Source of the DNA: Ignavibacteriales bacterium
GTDB taxonomy: Bacteria > Bacteroidota > Ignavibacteria > UBA10030
Reading direction: 5' to 3'
Assembly: GCA_016194505.1 (NCBI GenBank)
Contig: JACQBK010000048.1
Coordinates: forward strand, 1 to 43,952
Length of the DNA: 43,952 nt
Under the pieces are notes generated by a model. The model searched no databases. It worked only from the letters and a program-made list of their open reading frames with translations, and was not told where the DNA came from. How positions within the stretch are numbered: the first letter of the stretch is position 1; each line of letters begins with the position of its first letter. This document shows, one piece after another, positions 40,489 to 43,952 of this stretch. The translations under genes were made by a program, and so were the position numbers.

Positions 40489-43197
40489 ATGCACAACCGT
40501 TTCCGTACAATTTGTTTTTCATGTCTGTTGCTGATGATGCCATTGTGTGTATCATCTCAGACATTGACCGGGAAAGTTACAAGCGAGGGAGCGCCGGTTG
40601 TCGGTGCAACAGTGATGACCAAAGCCCTCAACAAAGGGACGGCATCTGATGCAGATGGAAACTATCGCCTGCAATTGCCGGTAGGCACACACCAAATTAC
40701 AATTTCGGCAGTTGGTTACGCAACAAGAACCGAGACTGTAACTCTTAGAGAAAATGAAGAAAAAGTCTTAAACATTGAGTTGCGGTCGAAGCCAGTTGAG
40801 TTTGGAGAAGTTGTCGTTGTCGTTGGAGCAAGGGCAACTTCGAGAACCGTTACAGATTCTCCATTACCAATTGATGTCATCTCAGCTCAAGAATTGTCAT
40901 ATACTGGGCAAAACTCATTCGATAAAATTCTTCAATATCGCGTTCCTTCCTTTAACGTTTCTCAAACCCCGGTCAATGATGCCACTGCCTTGTTGGATCC
41001 GTGGGAAATCAGGAATATGGGGGTAAGCAGAACATTGATTCTCATAAATGGTAAACGAAAAAACCTAAGTGCGTTGGTCTATACACAAACTTCCCCAAGT
41101 CGGGGTGAAACAGGCGTAGACATATCTGCAATTCCATTAGATGCAATCAAGAGAGTAGAAATATTAAGAGACGGCGCATCAGCCCAATATGGATCAGACG
41201 CTATCGCTGGAGTTGTAAACGTTATTCTCAAAGATAATACAGAGGAAGGGTACGTTTCCATAAATAGCGGTGTAACGAATGAAGGGGATGGCGCCCGGCT
41301 GGGTATTTCCTTGAACAACGGCAGTTCCATTTTCGACAATAAGGGATTTGCGAACTACACTGTGGAATTATCAAAAGTCAATGAAGCAAGGCGGTCAGGA
41401 ATCGTTGATGCTGATGGTGAATTTGCAGACTTTGGGGATCCTGCAAGAGGTTACAATCTCAACTACATCAGGAATTTTCTCGCATCTGATAAATACGCAG
41501 GAAACAGAAATTCCTCCCCCGCAACGTCTGCCGCAAAATTTTTGCTGAATACCGGCGTGAATGTTTCTGAGCATACGGAATTATACGCAAATGTAGCGTA
41601 CGTTTATAAGAAAGTGAATTCATACGCGAACTATCGAGTTCCCTATTGGAGAACTTACACCGATTTCCCATATCTGGCAAAGTTCTTTGCTAACGGAGAT
41701 TCGGCCTCGTACAAAGGATATGTTCCGACATTTGACGGCGATTTAATTGATTACAATGCTACTTTTGGCTTCCGGACAAAAAAGAATGAATGGAATTTTG
41801 ATGCCAGTTTTACTCTTGGCTTTAACAGCCAGGATTATGCGGTACTCAATTCTCATAATAGGTCCGGTTTTAAGGATACTACCGGCACAAACATCTATAG
41901 AGAGAACAGTCCGATCAATTTCAAGCCCGGCGGAACGAAATTCTCACATCAAGTTTGGAATCTCGATATTGCCAGAGCGCTCACAGACAAATTGAGTATC
42001 GGTTTCGGATCAGAGTTTAGAAGTGAAACGTTTGAAATTGTCACTGGCGATAAAGCTTCGTGGGACGGTATTGGAGCAGATTCCTTCGCAGGAAATAGAC
42101 CCGAAAATTCCGGCGTTTTCAATCGGTATAATTTTGGCGGCTACGTTGACGTTGGTTATGACGTAACAAGCAACTTCTTACTCTCTGTCACGTTAAGGAA
42201 CGAACACTACAGCGATTTTGGTAACGCATTTGTATATAAAGTAAGCTCGCGTTACAAAACTTTAGATGACCGCATTACGTTGAGAGGTTCCTACTCTACC
42301 GGATTTAAGGCTCCCACATTGCATCAAATCTATACGCAACGAGTGCAATATAGTTTTGTCCCAGGTGCGGGCATTCAATCAATTGGGTTAATAAACAATG
42401 TTTCGCCGCAAGCAAGAGTATTAGGAGTTCAGCCGCTCAAACCAGAAGAATCAAAAAATCTCACGCTGGGCATAGGCGCAAGGCCGATGGAAAATGTCAA
42501 TATTACGTTCGACTATTATGACATCTTTATCTCTAATAGGATCATTATCAGCAATAGAGTGCCATTCGGCACCGGTGGTGAAGTTGAATTCTTTACGAAT
42601 TCCATAGACACGAAAACTACCGGCGTTGACATTGTTGTAGATTACGAACATATTCCTTTTGGTTCGGGTAACCTCGGATTTTCAGCAGCCGGAAATCTTA
42701 ATCTCAAAAACGAACGAGATGGAGCTATCCCAAAGGTGAGAGGAACCAATGTCATTGATGCTACGCAGGAAGCCTTGTTCTTTACGTCGAGACCCAAACA
42801 GAAATTTGTTGTCGGTGCAACGTATGAAACGGGGAAAGTACAGTTGTTTCTCAACGGTACCTATTTTGGCACAACGGAGTTCAGACAAAGTGGACTAAGC
42901 TCCGATCTCAAAACTGTGTTCGAGCCAAAAGTGGTTACTGACATTGGCGTTACGTATGCTCTCGCTTCTAAAGTGACCATTGCCGCTAACATCAATAATG
43001 TTTTTGATGTGACGCCAAAATGGAAATTTGAAGCGTTAAATGCCGCCGGTACGGCAATCTTGAATGATCCTGCTCAAACGAAAGGTCAGTCGAACCTTGT
43101 TACATTTAATGGACGTTACTCGATGATGACGTATGATGGCTTTCATTTTAGCCAATTGGGCAGGATTTACAATGTAACACTCACGTACGGATTTTAG
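40489..43197 (+). CDS. TonB-dependent outer-membrane receptor
   Basis: The ATG at 40489 follows AGGAGGG and gives 902 residues with a signal peptide (MHNRFRTICFSCLLLMMPLCVSS). An in-frame ATG 78 bp upstream lacks these features. Residues about 25-95 are a carboxypeptidase-regulatory-like domain (GKVTSEGAPVVGATV, LPVGTHQITISAVGY). The plug follows (PIDVISAQEL, TLILINGKRKN, IPLDAIKRVEILRDGASAQYG, VINVILK-like VVNVILK), then the 22-strand barrel ending in FSQLGRIYNVTLTYGF. It imports a ligand (siderophore, cobalamin or oligosaccharide) with TonB energy. No SusD partner adjoins. Confidence 0.93.
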   Translation: MHNRFRTICFSCLLLMMPLCVSSQTLTGKVTSEGAPVVGATVMTKALNKGTASDADGNYRLQLPVGTHQITISAVGYATRTETVTLRENEEKVLNIELRSKPVEFGEVVVVVGARATSRTVTDSPLPIDVISAQELSYTGQNSFDKILQYRVPSFNVSQTPVNDATALLDPWEIRNMGVSRTLILINGKRKNLSALVYTQTSPSRGETGVDISAIPLDAIKRVEILRDGASAQYGSDAIAGVVNVILKDNTEEGYVSINSGVTNEGDGARLGISLNNGSSIFDNKGFANYTVELSKVNEARRSGIVDADGEFADFGDPARGYNLNYIRNFLASDKYAGNRNSSPATSAAKFLLNTGVNVSEHTELYANVAYVYKKVNSYANYRVPYWRTYTDFPYLAKFFANGDSASYKGYVPTFDGDLIDYNATFGFRTKKNEWNFDASFTLGFNSQDYAVLNSHNRSGFKDTTGTNIYRENSPINFKPGGTKFSHQVWNLDIARALTDKLSIGFGSEFRSETFEIVTGDKASWDGIGADSFAGNRPENSGVFNRYNFGGYVDVGYDVTSNFLLSVTLRNEHYSDFGNAFVYKVSSRYKTLDDRITLRGSYSTGFKAPTLHQIYTQRVQYSFVPGAGIQSIGLINNVSPQARVLGVQPLKPEESKNLTLGIGARPMENVNITFDYYDIFISNRIIISNRVPFGTGGEVEFFTNSIDTKTTGVDIVVDYEHIPFGSGNLGFSAAGNLNLKNERDGAIPKVRGTNVIDATQEALFFTSRPKQKFVVGATYETGKVQLFLNGTYFGTTEFRQSGLSSDLKTVFEPKVVTDIGVTYALASKVTIAANINNVFDVTPKWKFEALNAAGTAILNDPAQTKGQSNLVTFNGRYSMMTYDGFHFSQLGRIYNVTLTYGF

Positions 43198-43593
43198 TCT
43201 AAAATCATAACTGCTCCTTCACTCACGCCTGCCCACCTATCGCGGGCAGGCGTGTCATTTATGTTCCAATTCTTTTGGCAATCTGAGTAGCTACGAAATT
43301 TGCGAGACAGGTTGAGTGTGAATTCTTAGCGCTTCATAAAATCCAACAAAATCTCTTTTGAGGGATACCGAAAAAGAATTGGGGGATTTTCTCTGGCATC
43401 CGACTTCTTCAAGAGGTTACCAAAAAGGAAGTCGGATGTTCTTTTCTGCCAACCCTTCCAATACTGCATAAAAGAAATATCGCTTTTCGTTCCTTTTCTT
43501 CCAACCTTCAATCTGACTTAGTTTAAAATGATAGGTCTTGCATTTGACGCATCTTGGATATACATTTTGCTCGATTCTTAAGGAGGAACAACC
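43198..43593. other. Spacer between TonB receptor and PBP4 gene
   Basis: No gene. It holds the palindrome cacgcctgccc/gggcaggcgtg (43224-43254), which lacks a T-run, and an inverted repeat catccgacttc/gaagtcggatg (43397-43407, 43428-43438) in what would be the PBP4 leader. Confidence 0.6.
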
Positions 43594-43952
43594 ATGTTTT
43601 TCGGCATCAAAAGCATTAAACATTTTTCCCTTTTCGCTTTCGCATGCTCTCTAGCGATATTCTCGCTCACTGGATGTGCGGCATTCAAGGCAATAGGAGT
43701 TTACGCTGACCCGGTTTTACAATTGCAGGATGATATTGATGCAGTACTTTCAGATTCGATCTTCATTCCGGGACGGGCAAGCGTAAAAGTCGCTTCGCTA
43801 GACCGAAAAGAAGTTCTCTACGAACGCGACAGCAAAATGCTTATGCGTCCGGCATCGAATATGAAGCTTCTCACGTCTTCTACTGCAATAGGACTTCTTG
43901 GAAAAGATTATCAGTTCAAGACAAGTATTTTGGCAGATACATCGTTGAGCGA
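43594..43952 (+). CDS. dacB: PBP4-type D-alanyl-D-alanine carboxypeptidase (cut by window end)
   Basis: The ATG at 43594 has AGGAGG seven bases ahead. The 119 visible residues start with a lipoprotein signal (LAIFSLTGC, acylated Cys28), then LQLQDDIDAVLSDSIF, ASVKVASLDRKEVLYERDS and RPASNMKLLTSSTA, where Ser88-x-x-Lys91 is the SxxK catalytic pair of peptidase family S13. It hydrolyses D-Ala-D-Ala cross-links in peptidoglycan. The rest lies beyond the window. Confidence 0.88.
   Translation, partial: MFFGIKSIKHFSLFAFACSLAIFSLTGCAAFKAIGVYADPVLQLQDDIDAVLSDSIFIPGRASVKVASLDRKEVLYERDSKMLMRPASNMKLLTSSTAIGLLGKDYQFKTSILADTSLS

Noticed and set aside
43326-43623. Minus-strand frames near the PBP4 start
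   Set aside because: They overlap the PBP4 start and its ribosome site and have no motifs.

Overview
The window reads as a chromosomal segment of a bacterium from the Bacteroidota/Chlorobiota group, probably a deep, Ignavibacteria-like lineage. This rests on gene content (a DUF5916 barrel protein, a DUF4783 protein, a TonB receptor with a carboxypeptidase-regulatory-like domain, a Chlorobi-type SecA with a zinc tail, M61 peptidase, DUF1015), AT-leaning composition, Shine-Dalgarno sequences ahead of many starts, and abundant small palindromic repeats. No rRNA gene is present, so the placement is inference.

Layout. 1-2960: the end of a GH38-type alpha-mannosidase meets a convergent secreted GH-A clan glycosidase. 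3197-6437: a tight plus-strand sulfur operon of cysteine-rich MerR regulator, sulfide:quinone-reductase-like flavoprotein, DUF1641 protein, single-cysteine TusE/DsrC protein and DsrE2 protein. 6443-14191: minus-strand genes for a GH88-like hydrolase, an SDR, two membrane proteins (one with HEGGH), a CBM9/DUF5916 barrel protein and an M61 peptidase. 14434-16183: a remnant of a sodium/solute symporter, tRNA-Phe, and a FabL/FabI-type enoyl reductase. 16258-23264: a minus-strand run of DUF4783 protein, a very large NtrY-like histidine kinase, pgeF and glmS. 23414-27551: an FnIII lipoprotein and the pyrimidine cluster pyrR-pyrB-pyrC. 27552-31606: a gene-poor, repeat-rich stretch with two or three small hypothetical proteins, a HicBA toxin-antitoxin pair and tRNA-Val. 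31607-40233: core genes uvrC, mce, DUF1015, era, a P-II gene and secA. 40489 to the end: a TonB-dependent receptor and the start of a PBP4-type D-Ala-D-Ala carboxypeptidase.

What stands out. (1) The pyrimidine cluster appears doubly damaged: a perfect 44-bp tandem duplication shifts the frame of pyrB, and pyrC lacks in frame the segment that normally carries the MPNT motif. (2) Four copies of a 30-bp element are each two abutting 15-nt palindromes whose stems vary only in compensated pairs. One lies in frame inside uvrC and adds ten codons. (3) Both tRNA genes have a truncated copy of their 5' end plus upstream flank, set right against a cccgcc/ggcggg palindrome. (4) Three MITE-like elements share TTTTTGAGAYAGCTT-type ends, and two of them abut or touch the stop codon of a gene. 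(5) A 20-bp-period tandem array has constant stems and changing loops. (6) The sulfur operon looks like a persulfide capture-and-relay module controlled by a thiol-rich MerR protein. All functional calls come from motifs read by eye; no database search was possible.
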